64,000 bases of DNA from Aporrectodea caliginosa (GCA_020284085.1 JACEVL010000468.1:288501-352500); one strand, 5' to 3'. Positions 46,152-58,307 are shown, counted from the stretch's first letter. The notes: generated from the sequence alone by a model not told the origin. A program made the numbers and translations.

Positions 46152-48048
46152 TAGGGTGGTTCATCGGCAATGGTGCGAAAGAAAATTCTTAAAAGTTGCA
46201 GCTCTCACCCCCTCATTCTGTTCCAAATAATTTATAAAAAATTATGACCAAGTTTCAGTTGATTCTGAATATGTTTAGAGGTGCCTCATCATGGTTGTAA
46301 TTAGAGAAGAGAGATGCAAACTTTTTCCATACATGACCGGGAGAGCTAAAGTCAGTCATCTGCCTGCATTGATATCTAAGCAGGCATTGATCAGCTGCTT
46401 AAAGTTCCATGCCTACCAGATGGGACAGGAGAAATAGCTGAAGTAGTCGCAGCTATCGAAGATTGGGGTATACAGTCACGCATCTGTGGCATGGCTTTCG
46501 ACACCACATCGTCGAACACTGTACATGCACTATTCTGGTGGAGAAGTTGGACAAACGTCTGCTATCTTTTGCCTGTTGTCTGCTATCTTTTGCCTGTCGA
46601 CATCATATTCTTGAATGTCTGTTCATTGACATTAGCTCCTTCTTCTGGACCAGATATACGTATGTTCAAATGTTTCCAATCCTCCTGGGCTAATATTGTT
46701 CATGCTGCTTTCCATGCAGGTTTAGAGTATAGTGAAGTCACGAGAAAGATCACATTAGGCAAAAGACCTGAAGTTTTGAACTTCGTTCGAACAATGACTT
46801 CAGGAAACTCTTCCACAAGAAGATTACCAGGAACTGGCCATTCAGATCATCATAATTCTGGGACAGATCCCTCCGAATGGATTTCATTTCCGTGCTCCAG
46901 CAGGACTTCACTGAGCAATAGAGATGAGACACTTATTATACGGATTCAAAATCTTCATGTTTGGTCGCATCCAGGCATGTGGTGGGAGCCAAACAAGAAC
47001 ATGGTCTATGGAGCTTCTCTACTTTGCCCAATGCAGGTGGATAGGCCTACATCCAAGCATGGTTTGCAGCGTCGATGCCAAATTTTGCTCCGAATAATGA
47101 CCTATTGTTCCTGGAAAGGTTGCTGCCATAAATAAGGTCTTATCTGATGGTGCATTGCAGAAATAATTGGGCACCTATGGAATCTGAAAGAGAATATGAA
47201 AATATGTTTCAATATTTGAACCGTCTGTCAATCTTGAAGAGAAACGAGGAATGGTGAATACAATGAAGAGTCGGCCTCCTGGATACAACAGTCCATCAAA
47301 ATGATTCGCCATGACGGGTAGTCCTTCAGCAAAACAGAAAATTAATCTAAGCAGGTTCTCAGCAGACTATTCAATGCTTCACAGCATTGAGCTTACCCGT
47401 AGACTATCTTCAGCTCGGTCCTGGCCAGTGGTGCTATAATTCTGAATTCAAAACAGTGCTGAAGTATGTCAAGGGACTGAAAGTCGTAAACAACACGGTA
47501 GAAATTCTTATTCAGGAGTTTAATGCCGATCTGACCAGAAACGAATAACAGAAACAGTTTCTCCTTCAAATGATTGCATGCCGAGCATAGAAAATTGTTC
47601 CAAGACTCTAGGAAATCCACAGTTGTGGCTGGACTTAAATGCTAGACATATTAGCGTTTAACGGTAGAAAGTCTTTGTATTATCTGTTTTTGTGTTGAAG
47701 ATGATGTCCAACTAGAACCATTTTCAGAACTGTCTTTATTAATCCTTTAAACTATAGCCGTTGAATAGCCAGTGTTACTGCTTTTGGTTAATAATGTATG
47801 CACTGCTAGACAGTAGATATTGTTAGACAATGAATATAATGTGTTTACTTTTGGACTTAACCACTAACATTAATTTGCGGCATTGTACGAACAGGCTATT
47901 CCTATGTAAAACTACACTTGCCATGAGGCACCCCTAAACATCATCCTAAAAATAAAAAACTTTACAGGAAATTTTATTTATTTATTTGGAACATTCTGAG
48001 AGGGCGAGAGTTAAAAAAATTATAAATTTTGTTTTCTGGGCCACCCTA
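46152..48048 (+). mobile_element. DNA transposon with 8-bp target duplication (hAT-like)
   Basis: Ends TAGGGTGG and CCACCCTA, flanked by the perfect 8-bp duplication ACCCACAC (46144-46151, 48049-48056). Copy A has the empty site near 10015. Subterminal sequences (CTCTCACCCCCTCATTCTGT on the left, GGAACATTCTGAGAGGGCGA on the right) are also partly inverted copies. Confidence 0.9.
46380..47135 (+). pseudogene. Decayed transposase of the 46152-48048 element
   Basis: Fragments in different frames include ICGMAFDTTSSNT, LLSFACRHHILE and SSGPDIRMFKCF, a pattern I associate with hAT-like transposases but cannot place further. A 21-bp in-frame duplication at 46559-46600 repeats the codons for LLSFAC. 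Several frameshifts make it non-functional. Confidence 0.55.
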
Positions 48049-49324
48049 ACCCACACCATAGTCACCATAGTCATTAAAAGTCGTTGTAGTGAATATTGAA
48101 ACACTGATATACAAACATTTTTGGTAAGACTTCAACAACAATTATAGGCCTACCATATTATCCGCTGCGCTTTCAACGGCCATAATTTATATGTTCAGTT
48201 GGCAGACAGGTTATGCTTGAAAGTATACTAAATAGGCCTACATTAAACATGAGACTTCCTGAAAAGCGTTCCGGAGAAGGGGTGAGCTTTGAAGACCTTG
48301 TGGATTTTTATCCACCCAATCAAATTTATAGCTCAGACATAACAAACTGCTCCAGACTGGATTCAAGATCAATTTGGTATCAGTCGGCACGCTTATAAAA
48401 TACGGAGCGATATGTGTGGGCGTATAATGCTTTGGTAAGTGGACGTTGTTATAGGCCCTATAATATATCGTTTATTGAAGCTACCATCGTCTTTTTTTGG
48501 TAGTTCAAAGTCATGAGGTCCTTGGCGCAGTGCATAGCTCCGTCGGACTGTCGGTGGAAAAAAGCTATGTACAAAGGACGTGTAGGAGTTACAATTCTGT
48601 ATTTGCTGCAGTGGACCTCATAATCAGTGAGCTTGAAAATTATAGACTTTATCGCGCAGTTTGAAACACATAAATGTTTCATACTGTTAATCTTTCATAA
48701 ATTTATAAGTTTCTTTAATGCAGCAATCTCAAACAAAGCCGCTCATATACCTATACTCCGATAATTAATTAATTATTGAATGGCTTAGTGGACTAATGTC
48801 TTTGAGCAGTGTTCAGATTGTTAATTCGTAATAGACGCCTTAGTTTATTAAGTAAATCCCAGTTGAGTTGGACTCAAATATTGAACCAATCTAGTTCAAA
48901 GACCTATACTTTCGGAAAGAAAATTTGAACAAATCATTGGAACACAGGCAACAATGGGGCTCCAGAAGGGATAACAATCCCGCTAAGAGGAGGGACCCCA
49001 ATTACCAAGCAGTAATTTATAGGGACGGAACGGATAACTTAAAGTGTCTTAGAACAGACTACAAACTGAAAATTGCAAAGGGAACAATATAAGTTCAAAA
49101 CATATAACTCTTAACTACTAATTTATATTTATATTATATTATTTCTAATTATTGTAATTTCTAGACGATCTACTCAGATAGGCCTAAACCACCCACCGTA
49201 TGTAGCCGTCCTATGCCAGGCTCTCTAACCCTAGGATACTGATTTGGAAAAGAAACTCAATAGGAAGATAAGACCAGGTTCTGATCTCACCTTCCTATTG
49301 AGTATCTTTTGTTCTGAACACCAG

Positions 49325-49378
49325 TCAATAGCTGGTTCTCGCGACATAGTTTCCTTTGGGCATTGTAGAAATCTCAAG
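49325..49378 (+). mobile_element. LINE 3' tail fragment, copy B
   Basis: Counterpart of 11770-11821. It ends in CTCAAGACTACTCTGAG, with no ATTACG repeats after it. Confidence 0.6.
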
Positions 49379-49789
49379 ACTACTCTGAGCCAAACACAGC
49401 AGCTGCCATCTAGCGATTAACCAAAGCCATATCTAAGCTAATACAAGAACTTCCTCACACTTCGCTGTGCGATGGTAGGACTGTTTGCAATGAAACATGT
49501 GGTACTGTGGGTCAAAACACAGATCACGATATGGCGCCACCTAGTGAACTCGAATGGAAGCTTTCAGGCTTGTCCTCAGAGTGATGTGCAATCGCTCGGA
49601 AATTGCCATCAAGAAGTTCTGAACGTGCTGGAGAGGTTTTATGAAGGCGCCAAATAAAAGTATCTGAATTGTATATGGCGCATTTTAGGAACCCTTCCAT
49701 ATCCAGACATAGCAATAAGTAAATGATGCTCTAAAAACCCAGGTTTTGTAAACCTGCATTCTCCGCCCGTTTTACTCCATTCTCAATGC

Positions 49790-50056
49790 CTTTTGTTCTT
49801 CAGCAATGCGATTTCATTAACCTTGTAGACATTGGCCGTATTTCGAATTTCATTCAAAAGGTTTAGCAACAGCTGCAGTACCCTTCGTCGAAGCCCACTG
49901 GAGAACGTTCAATCCATCGCTGAACATTTCTGATGTTGACCAGCAATCGAACTGCTTACAGCTGCGTGTAAAATTCCTTACATTCAAGTTTCGACTCATA
50001 CAATTTACATCACAAATGATTTTGATATTTCCCTCCTTCCAAAGTTCAGAAGGCAC
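49790..50056 (-). pseudogene. TRPA-like gene fragment
   Basis: The minus strand reads STSEMFSDGLNVLQWASTKG, close to LTSEMFCDGFNVLQYASLKG of the intact TRPA gene (encoded about 26560-26625). After a frameshift near 49863 it continues with NTANVYKVNE, matching NTPNVYRFNK. Upstream coding to 50056 is weakly similar. No other ankyrin repeats and no channel domain are found nearby. It is a broken remnant lying 65 bp past the recognisable end of duplication copy B. Confidence 0.8.
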
Positions 50057-50510
50057 ACAGACGTCAGCTGTATTTATAAGTCACTATTTAATCCTGGTTT
50101 GCCGCTCTTTCCTACTATTTCAATTATTTAAGTCACATTAACTGTTGCGGTAATATTATAGTTGAATAAATTACTTGAATTTCAAAAGCACTGCTAATCA
50201 GCATTATATTGAGATTCACCAGCAGTCAGCCTAGAATAGATTATTGGTTTTCTGGCAGCCATAAAATCTGTTACTAGACGTAAATTTTATGTTTTAAAAT
50301 TTGAGTTATTATCAAAATAAATAACACTTTAATTTACAGCTGGATATAAATTATCGTCATAACCAAATTACCAATATTTTATATTATATTCCTTCAAGTT
50401 GATGAATTACCATCAGAAATCTGGAGCTCAAAAAAGGAAAGAAAGATCAGCGAAAGTCAGGAATGCAAAAGAGAGACAGACAATTCATCAAAGTCTTGAA
50501 TTTTTAATTC
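50057..50510. other. Intergenic, no gene seen
   Basis: AT-rich. GATATAAATTATCGTCATAA at 50344 resembles GTATATAATTTATCGTCATAA at 24001 downstream of the intact TRPA gene, but too briefly to claim homology. Confidence 0.4.
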
Positions 50511-50521
50511 AGTAGTAGTAT

Positions 50522-50522
50522 T

Positions 50523-50594
<72 letters not shown>
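50522..50594. repeat. (GCA)n microsatellite
   Basis: About 24 CAG/GCA units. Poly-alanine or poly-serine frames across it are artefacts. Confidence 0.95.
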
Positions 50595-50600
<6 letters not shown>

Positions 50601-50834
50601 GGAGTTGATGATCATGGTACAGAGCGAGTTGTTGATGTAGTCTATATACGACAATGCAAGTGACATATCTTCAACTCTTGAAATTGGATATCATATTGTG
50701 ACAACTGTCATTTAAAAATCATTTATCACGTTCACATAATTTAATAACATTTTCATGTTTCTGGAAATTTCTTTGTAATAAAAGTCAGAGATGGACCTTA
50801 AACCAGAAGCTGATTTGTACATTCACTTTTACTA

Positions 50835-50943
50835 TTATTATTATTATTTATTTATTTATTTTTGCCTCGAGGTAAACATGATCCCTCAGGGACTTCAAGA
50901 TTAATTAAAATTATTATATTAAAATTATTATATTAAAATTATT

Positions 50944-50997
<54 letters not shown>

Positions 50998-51035
50998 GCC
51001 TTATTATTAGCCTTATTATTAGCCTTATTTATTAT
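50835..51035. repeat. (TTA)n and related AT-rich repeats
   Basis: TTA units, a TATTAAAATTAT unit repeated about four times at 50908-50960, and GCCTTATTATTA units at 50998-51030. Confidence 0.9.
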
Positions 51036-51174
51036 TCATTAAATGTAATTTGATAGCCCTTTACAGGCTTACATCAGACTTGGGCTTACTGATCAAATTG
51101 AAAAAACCAGGGGCCCTGAAGGACTCTGAGAAGTGTCTGCCCCGGGGCCCGCCTTGGCTCTCGGCGCCCATGAT

Positions 51175-51265
51175 CGTAATCTCCAAACTTCTAAAGCGCC
51201 ACTGAAAGCCAAGCGCAGGGCACCAGCTTATTCACGAGCGCTGCGTCTAGTCAGAGGGGTTGTCC
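51175..51265 (-). mobile_element. LINE 3' tail fragment, minus strand
   Basis: Complement of the common tail: CTTCTAAAGCGCCACTGAAA, then CAGCTTATTCACGAGCGCTG. Confidence 0.65.
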
Positions 51266-51892
51266 AAAATACTTCGTTGTTTACAGCACGAGGAACAAGC
51301 TTTAGTATTATGCCAATTAAAATCTAATTAAGTTATAGCTATTTATATACGTAGCCAACAAAGAGCTGTAATTAGCCTAACTGCTTTCACGGCGATAGTA
51401 GGACCTACTGTTATATAATCTAATGACGCACATCCATGGTGTTGTGGTTATATCTCTGGCATGCCTAACTACATCTATAGCAAGTCCAGTACGGACATTA
51501 AATAATTTGTTTATGAGTTCGGAAATCCGAATGACATTAAGCAAAGCTATGTCATTTTAACCACAAAAGCCATAAACTATAGGTCGGCTAAATGAAGCAC
51601 GGCAACAATGGCGTGGTTACATATTCGGCATACCTGGTTACTTCGGTCGGGAGTCCGGCATCATTAGCATAAGAGACATGTATCATCCTGATCGTGATAT
51701 GTTGCAGAGGATGATCTGACATCCAGGTCTGACGTAGTTGACGCCCACTCAACAGAAGTAAGTTGTAAATGTAAATGTTCACTTTTTCTATAGCGATTGT
51801 AAGGTGTCCGGTGTAAGGTCTCAACTCTTCTTATTTTTCAGTTAATTTATGGGGTGAGATATTCACCACCGATTAGGCTACCGTTTGAATGG
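51266..51892. other. Intergenic, no gene seen
   Basis: No coding frame of note and no repeat boundary recognised. Confidence 0.4.
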
Positions 51893-52112
51893 CACGGTGT
51901 CCGACTGGTTAGAGCGGTTGACCTGTAACGCCGAGAGTATGGGTTCGATCATCGTCCGGGGTGGTTACTGTGTAGGGATCGTGAGCAAGTCCTTCGCACA
52001 CAATTGCTCTGCAATATAATTGCTTCTGCGCCGCCGAGGCGTGTGCACTTCTGAGCTTGGGGCCACCTGAGGAAGAAGGGCGATATCAAAGGCAGTTGCA
52101 TTGTTATTGTAA
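51893..52112 (+). mobile_element. tRNA-derived SINE-like element
   Basis: The head reads TGTCCGACTGGTTAGAGCGG (box A) and GGGTTCGATCATCG (box B) with tRNA-like spacing. The body ends near GCATTGTTATTGTAAG. The stems are not good enough for a working tRNA. Confidence 0.65.
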
Positions 52113-52324
52113 GCTTATTGAATGGGTGTCACGCCGTTTAAGATCATGTTACAATCATCAGTAAATCCGATCCAAAAAAGAAATATAGATGAAGATTGAG
52201 AAACCTTCAGCTATTGTGATAATAATTGAAACTTTTAGTTGAAATGCAGCTTCACACTTGTTTTGTATTTATTAAACCATCCATGCCGCGGCTTCATTTA
52301 TGATAAGTGCCTTAATAGACTCCT

Positions 52325-52525
52325 TAAAGGCTGGCCATGTTAATCGCCGTTCTCGAGAGCTGTGGCTCCAGCTCCTCAGTTTGTCCCTTCGACAGTTTCG
52401 CAAGCGCCTGAAGTCTGTATTATTCGAGAGTAATTTCAATGACTCGAGTCGGTAGCGCCACTGATGAGTTTTTCTTGAAGTGGTGCTTTGTAAATATCAG
52501 ATTACAATTACAATTACAGCGTAGG
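52325..52525 (+). mobile_element. LINE 3' fragment
   Basis: The coding end (SLRQFRKRLKSVLFESNF, then a stop) is followed by the TGGTGCTTTGTAAATATCAG and ATTACAATTACAATTAC tail. Confidence 0.6.
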
Positions 52526-53643
52526 CTGGATACTATTTTTAGGAATCAGAAAGTCTGCTTTTGAAACGCCCGAGTGAATGTAACAGTCTTGTTCATGCGT
52601 CTCTCTGGAAAATCCTTAAAAGCATCGATGTAAATGCAACCTAGGTGTGTTCAAACTTCTCTCAGTGCTCATCGGAAGCATTGAATGATTGAGGTAATAA
52701 TAATGTACCACTCATTACCACGCTTTAATGAAAACTGATAGGAAGCATGCAACACTCTTGTTTACATGCCTCTCTATAGGCTACAGAAACTCATTAATGC
52801 AACTGTGACATGGATCCGGAGTTTAACAACATCTTATGACAACAAATTTAGGCCGTTGACGTCGACAGAAATTATTTTGGCTTAATACAGCTATTGTGAC
52901 ATAACTTTTCCGATGCTTTATATACAATTAGCTCTTGTAATATTATAATATATTATATCGTATCCTGCATTCAACTCTCAGTAACCTAGATGGCGGACTG
53001 TGAACGTTTTGATTAATTGTTCTATTTACTACAGCGGGCGCTTGACGTTGGCGTTAAGGTCTGCCTAACATAAAACCAGACAATAAAGTGAGCCACTGTT
53101 CATTGTATTACTGACAATAATATTCTGGCGTCAACTGATACATGACGCCAGAAGAATGAAGGATTGATTGAAAGAAAGAAGGAAAGAAAGAATAAAATAA
53201 GGAATGTGCGGCACACCACCATCCATTCGATAGTAGGCCTACCCTGTATTTTCTAATAGAAAGATTGTGGGTTTCAAGCCTTCTGTGCGACAACCCTCGA
53301 CAAGTTGTTGGTCCACACTTGCCTCTCGCATTTCAGACTTACTGATCTTGACAGCAGTGCAATCAACAAATAAATATGTAAATGTATAGATTATATTTTA
53401 GAATGGATTTGAGTAGAATAAAAGTTGCAGATTGAATGACTGACTGAATTAGTCAATTAATTAATAAAGTCGTCATTCGTATAATTGCTTCTCTAATTAA
53501 TTATTGAATAGGCCTATGTTCCACTAATCACCTGACTGCGTGGCACAGACTCCGTTAAGTAAAAGAAACTGTCTCACTTTATGCAGCCAAGAAATTGTGG
53601 TCATTTATTTCAAATATTACAACCTCAACGTTTTTCGCCTTAA
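52526..53643. other. Intergenic, no gene recognised
   Basis: A tRNA-like box B (GTGGGTTTCAAGCC) lies near 53270 and a GAAAGAAAGAAGGAAAG purine run at 53165-53195. Loose similarity to 41600-42120. Confidence 0.4.
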
Positions 53644-54683
53644 CCCTTGAACGGTAACCTGGGGGTAATTTCTACCCCCAGACTGTTATAACTGCTGCTA
53701 TTAAAGGAAGTACTAAAAATTTTTACAATCGCTTTGGTGACTTTTCCTGACATTGACCATGCTTCAAATTATGTAAAAAACATTGTGCATACTGTCACCA
53801 TATTTAACATATTTTCAATATGGCGGCGAAAAACGAGATGTTATGAAGAAAAAATAATTGCATAATACTATTTCAAGCAAAGGAGAATCTGAAATTCGTT
53901 AGTCCACATCCAAACAAATAACATAATGCTATCTATAAACCTATAACATACGAAATAAAAGCTCAGGTAATGTTATCTTTTATGTACACTACATGTCAGC
54001 AACCATAAATGTAACAGCATGCCCTTCATCTTCTACTGACTGTCTTCTAAGACGTCTTCAATTGTAGTGTAGGCCTACATCTCTTACATATTAGCTTCTT
54101 TTCAGCATGCTGCTGACAAACAAATTGTTCACATTCAGTGCATTGGTTTTCAACTTTTATATCTTTTTTTCTGGGGCACGCATGACATCGACCACGCTTT
54201 CTCGACTTCTGCGACTCCGGTTTGAGTAACACGGGATGCACCCCAACAGACAAGATTGCACGAGCAACAGACGGCTGATGTGATATTGTTGGCACATTGG
54301 CACGCATTTCTATGTAGGCCTAAGGACGAATTAGTTTTTCGCCAGCTTCTGTCAGAAACAGACGGCGTCTATCGACTCGTTTGTTTGGCTTCTTTGACGT
54401 CAACTTCCATAGCACAAACACATTCAATAAACATGAAATATTAGCCAAACCGCCTGTTGGTTTTATTATAACGACGCAATGACGTCATTATAGTAATGAC
54501 GTCAGTCATCTGCATAGAATATCCGTGTTAAATACAAAGAATATTATCAAACTATGATGTACTGTATCGTTGTAATTAGAAAAATTCGTTCCTACTTCAC
54601 AAACAACAGTAGTTACCCCCGGGGGTAGAAAACACCCCCAGGTTACCGAGGACCGGTGTAAAAAAAAGGTTACCGTTCAAGGG
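53644..54683 (-). mobile_element. Non-autonomous piggyBac element
   Basis: Flanked by TTAA on both sides (53640-53643, 54684-54687). Ends CCCTTGAACGGTAACC and GGTTACCGTTCAAGGG are perfect inverted repeats, with CCTGGGGGTA continuing inside both. At 1.04 kb it is too short for a full transposase and keeps only the C-terminal remnant. Confidence 0.95.
54047..54307 (-). pseudogene. piggyBac transposase C-terminal cysteine-rich domain
   Basis: The frame RGRCHACPRKKDIKVENQC continues with further CXXC pairs (CTEC, CQQH, CKRC). That arrangement matches the zinc-binding C-terminal domain of piggyBac transposases. The DDE catalytic core is missing. The remnant shows that the element derives from an autonomous piggyBac by internal deletion. 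Expression of an 80-residue protein is not supported by anything visible. Confidence 0.8.
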
Positions 54684-54780
54684 TTAATTTACCTTATCTT
54701 GTCGTAACATAAATTACCATATTTTAGTACCCTACATTACCTTTACGTTACATTTTCCATACTGGCCCTGTGTGCAACAA

Positions 54781-54860
54781 TGGAATGGTTGCAGCACACG
54801 TCTAGGCGCCTCTGTGTGTGAGGTTGCCGGTTCGCATACCGTTCGTGTCTCATTTCAGAT
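54781..54860 (+). mobile_element. tRNA-like SINE head
   Basis: AATGGTTGCAGCACACGTC (box-A-like) and GCCGGTTCGCATACCG (box-B-like) at tRNA spacing. It is diverged, and I see no clear body or tail. Confidence 0.4.
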
Positions 54861-56059
54861 TTGAATCTCGGGCTATAGCACGGCCCGTATACACGTGTAA
54901 CTTAACTGGCGTTTCATCCATTCTAACGGACAACGGTAATGAAGGACCTCACTCGATCAATGCATTGGAAAACGAGCATGATCGACCCCAAACGGTTGAT
55001 ATATTACAATAATTATGTACAGTTAGCTTTGCATGTTTAACCTTAGATGTCAATATCAGTTGGTATCTGTCCGATTTTGTTAAATCAAACCCACGAAAGT
55101 TTGTCGAATATTCTGCGGATTAACTATGGCAATGTATTTGCGAAAGGGATCTTGCTGAGGTTTTATTAAACGCAGTCTCTTCTCGTTCCTCACAAGTTGT
55201 CACGAAAGAAATGGGATCACTTTCCAAAACCAACTTACATGCATCACATCGGATTCCTCGCTCGTGTTGACCTATAGGTCAATATGCAATTTATGCATGG
55301 GACTTAATCTCTCCCCGAGCTCACCGCTGAATTGGTGAACAGTTCATTGTTGTCTTGTGCGGCAAAGACTTTGTAAGGCAGAACGACGTTTTAATAGAAC
55401 AGGTCATTTGTGTGAGCTGGTGTACAGAGCTAGAAAGCATGTCGTGGTATTATTAGGCCGTTTACTTAACTATAAAGAGAGAAATCTCTTAATAAACGCT
55501 ATCGCCATGTTGTTCAAACAACAATGGCATTTAGATCTAACTTTAACTGTGTTAGTACATTCTTACTGGTTCATTGAAGGACAGTTTGCTTTAGATAGAT
55601 TTGGACGATTCTGCAAATTAAGCTCGTCCTATACTTTGCAATAATTATTGCTGATTCCATTCATTTGTCTTCTCCTTTTTGATCACAGCAGACTAGCAGA
55701 AATACAAAGTTAACAAGAGTGAGCAGTTATTAAAGTATAAACGGTAGGCCTAGAGCTAATGGTGCGGGTAACATACCATTTTAATTGTGCCTAATTGCAT
55801 CCTAAAGTTTCTTACCTTAACGTTAGTTATCGTACCATACCTTGCCTGCATTAATTTGCCTTTCATTGCCTTGCTTCTACTTACAGTAATTTACTCTACT
55901 GTACTTTTCCAAGCCTAATTACCTTAGCTTACCTACATTACCTTACCATTTTGTTCCTTGCCTTTCCTTCTCCTACTTCAGACTAACTTACCCTGCATAC
56001 CTGACCCTGCCTTGCTTTCTTTTCCTAACCTTACAACATAAGGTGTGGGCTTGCGTCTC
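54861..56059. other. Intergenic, no gene recognised
   Basis: A 95-codon frame (55357-55644, RRFNRTGHLCELVYRARKHV...) starts at a non-ATG codon and matches nothing I know. Degenerate CCTTACC/CTTACCT words fill 55770-56040. Confidence 0.4.
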
Positions 56060-56180
56060 TGACGTGTCAACACCGGCCAGGCTAGGCATACTAAAGTTTG
56101 TTCGTGAGCGCCTCTGAGTAGGGATCTTGAAGGGGCGCTATATAAATTCTGATTGATTGATTGATTGATTGATAATATTA
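56060..56180 (+). mobile_element. LINE/SINE 3' tail with (GATT)n end
   Basis: TTCGTGAGCGCCTCTGAGTA...GGGGCGCTATATAAATTC followed by five GATT units. Confidence 0.6.
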
Positions 56181-56845
56181 TGTATCTGACACACGCACAC
56201 ACCGCTGGCATTATCAGGTTTCACGTACCCTAGATAAATGTCCTATCCTCGTGTCGAGAGACTGATATTGTTTAACACATTGGGCCATCTCTCATATCAA
56301 ACGCTAGTCACATAATTACAGACAGATTCCCGGTAAACAAAGTCTGCGCTGAATTCCCATCAATCATTCGGTGCGTGAACCCTAAACAGGTCCAACCAAA
56401 TGACACTTACTGATACATTTGACACATTTTAATGTCATTATGACGTACGCTTGCCTAGATAGACGGCCTCTGTGTATTCCATCGCTGATAATGGCAGACA
56501 ATTTCGTGGATGGAACTGCACACAGACGTGCGTTGTCTGGTGCAGGACACAACCATAAAGCTGCTCATAATGAAGCATGCATAGATTTCTTCTTCGTGAG
56601 AACCCTTTGAACCTACAACATCGATAAGAGAAGAGCTGCCCTCAAAGCTAACTATCAAGAAGCAGTTATATGGGTCACAAGTGTTAGCCAATTCAAATTT
56701 CTTAGCCTCGGCGTATGAAGATGGGTGACCTCTCCACCGCCTGATCTTTCCACCAACAGCATTCGGTCAGTGTGGTTCTACTCGTTTTATAGTTGAGTTC
56801 GCTAATAGGACGCCAGTGTAGCGGAAATATTTAAATACCTTTTTC
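56181..56845. other. Intergenic, no gene recognised
   Basis: Only short overlapping frames on both strands at 56419-56691. None looks coding. Confidence 0.4.
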
Positions 56846-56849
56846 TATC

Positions 56850-56935
56850 TTGACGGGATTTGAATTCATGACCGGTGGCTGATAATAATCGAGTATGCTA
56901 ATCACTAGACAATCGAGCAGAATCAGTTAACCTCA
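56850..56935 (-). mobile_element. tRNA-like SINE head
   Basis: The minus strand reads TCTAGTGATTAGCATACTCG (box A) and GAATTCAAATCCC (box B). Stems are diverged. Confidence 0.45.
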
Positions 56936-57107
56936 AGTGCGGAACCAAATATTAGTGGCGGTTTACTTTTGATTGATGGATCACTTGCGTGCAAAGCTGC
57001 GTGTAAACCACAGTCAGTGCTACTATAATATCAGGCCTCTGAGAATTATCGTCACATATGCATGTAGGCTTTGTCAGCATGTTTCAATATTATATATAGT
57101 ATTAGTG

Positions 57108-57190
57108 CCGCAGGACATTCGGTAGCGTGGTAGTCTGTATTAAACTAACGACTGCCGTTTCGAACCTGTAACGTAACGATCCTGAAGAAG
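57108..57190 (+). mobile_element. tRNA-like SINE head
   Basis: GGTAGCGTGGTAGTCTG (box A) and CCGTTTCGAACCTG (box B) at tRNA-like spacing. Confidence 0.4.
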
Positions 57191-57404
57191 TTGCTCGTGC
57201 ATAAGTACTCTTGCGAGTTTGATTCAGAGTCACTGACGTTGCACAAGTAATAAGTACAATAGTAATAAATAAATAAATACATAAATAAGAGAATTTTCCT
57301 ATTAAATGTACGTACTGTTTCGATTGAATCAGGCCAAAATGACGTTTGCTGTTTTATATCTAAATTTGTATTTGTTTAGATTAGTTAGATATCCATATAG
57401 ACAG

Positions 57405-57455
57405 AACTTTTGGGAGACTCTTGATAGGCGCTATATAAATGTTTTACGAATTACA
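57405..57455 (+). mobile_element. LINE/SINE 3' tail
   Basis: GGGAGACTCTTGATAGGCGC followed by TATATAAATG and an AT-rich end. Confidence 0.5.
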
Positions 57456-57854
57456 AATGTCTCGACAGTATTTTAAAAACCTGAGGGACCTTATCTGCCT
57501 CGGGTAACTAATATAAAAATAATATATTCAACGATTTATAGCTATGGCTTTTCTAGCGAAGCTACTGTTGTTCTTACGCATAGCAGACATGGTCATTAAT
57601 ACTTAAGTGCAGGCATTCCTACGGAATCCTTCCTCGGCTGCGCTTCTATCAAATGAGTCACTGGCTTTGACTGGGAGTAATTGCACCGGAAATGTCGACT
57701 ACAGTAGGCCTAATCCCGAACTCAGACTAAACTGTGGATTATGCCCATACATGTCGTGTGTCTGAGAACAGCAAGTATTGCAGCAATGCCGTAGGCCAAC
57801 ATTATATCGGATTTAACTCAGTCAGTACTGCGATAACATTGTAGTCTGTAACGC
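57456..57854. other. Intergenic, no gene seen
   Basis: No coding frame or repeat end recognised. Confidence 0.4.
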
Positions 57855-57930
57855 TCGTGAATAAGTTCGTGCCCTGCGCTTAGCTTTCGAGTGGCGCTTT
57901 AGAAATTTCGAGTTTACGATTACGATTAGT
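57855..57930 (+). mobile_element. LINE 3' tail fragment
   Basis: CGCTCGTGAATAAGTTCGTG, then GTGGCGCTTTAGAAAT and TTTACGATTACGATTA, the same tail as the LINE at 3505-7970. Confidence 0.7.
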
Positions 57931-58304
57931 TGGTAGTAGAGAAGTAGAGTCATGTGTATCACTCAAATTTGAGTTTACTTGTGAACTCTTTTCAATTTAC
58001 GAGCTAGTGGTTTCGGTAATTGCTTTGTGCCTATGCGCTCCTGCATCTGTTAAGGAGGTAAGTGGGTATTTAAAGTTTCATTACTCCAGGTGTCATAGAC
58101 AAACATTTGATCTATTAAACAAATAATCTGAAAACGAGGTTTCAAATTGGATAAGGTCTCAGATTGCGTGAGGTTTCAGATTGGATAAAGGTCTCCGATT
58201 GCATAAGATTTGTAAATGGTACTATGGTTGTAGCCTATAAGGTTGCAGACTATATAACACACAGCACTGAAAATACAAGCGACAGGTAGTTTAACCCTCC
58301 TAGA
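57931..58304. other. Intergenic, no gene seen
   Basis: A short repeat of GGTTTCAGATTGGATAA / GGTCTCAGATTGCGT words at 58135-58205. No gene. Confidence 0.4.
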
Positions 58305-58307
58305 CCC

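Noticed and set aside
50457..50666. Poly-Ala frame
   Set aside because: A GCA microsatellite.
55357..55644. 95-codon frame RRFNRTGHLCELVYRARKHV
   Set aside because: Non-ATG start, no recognisable family, no splice or polyadenylation context.
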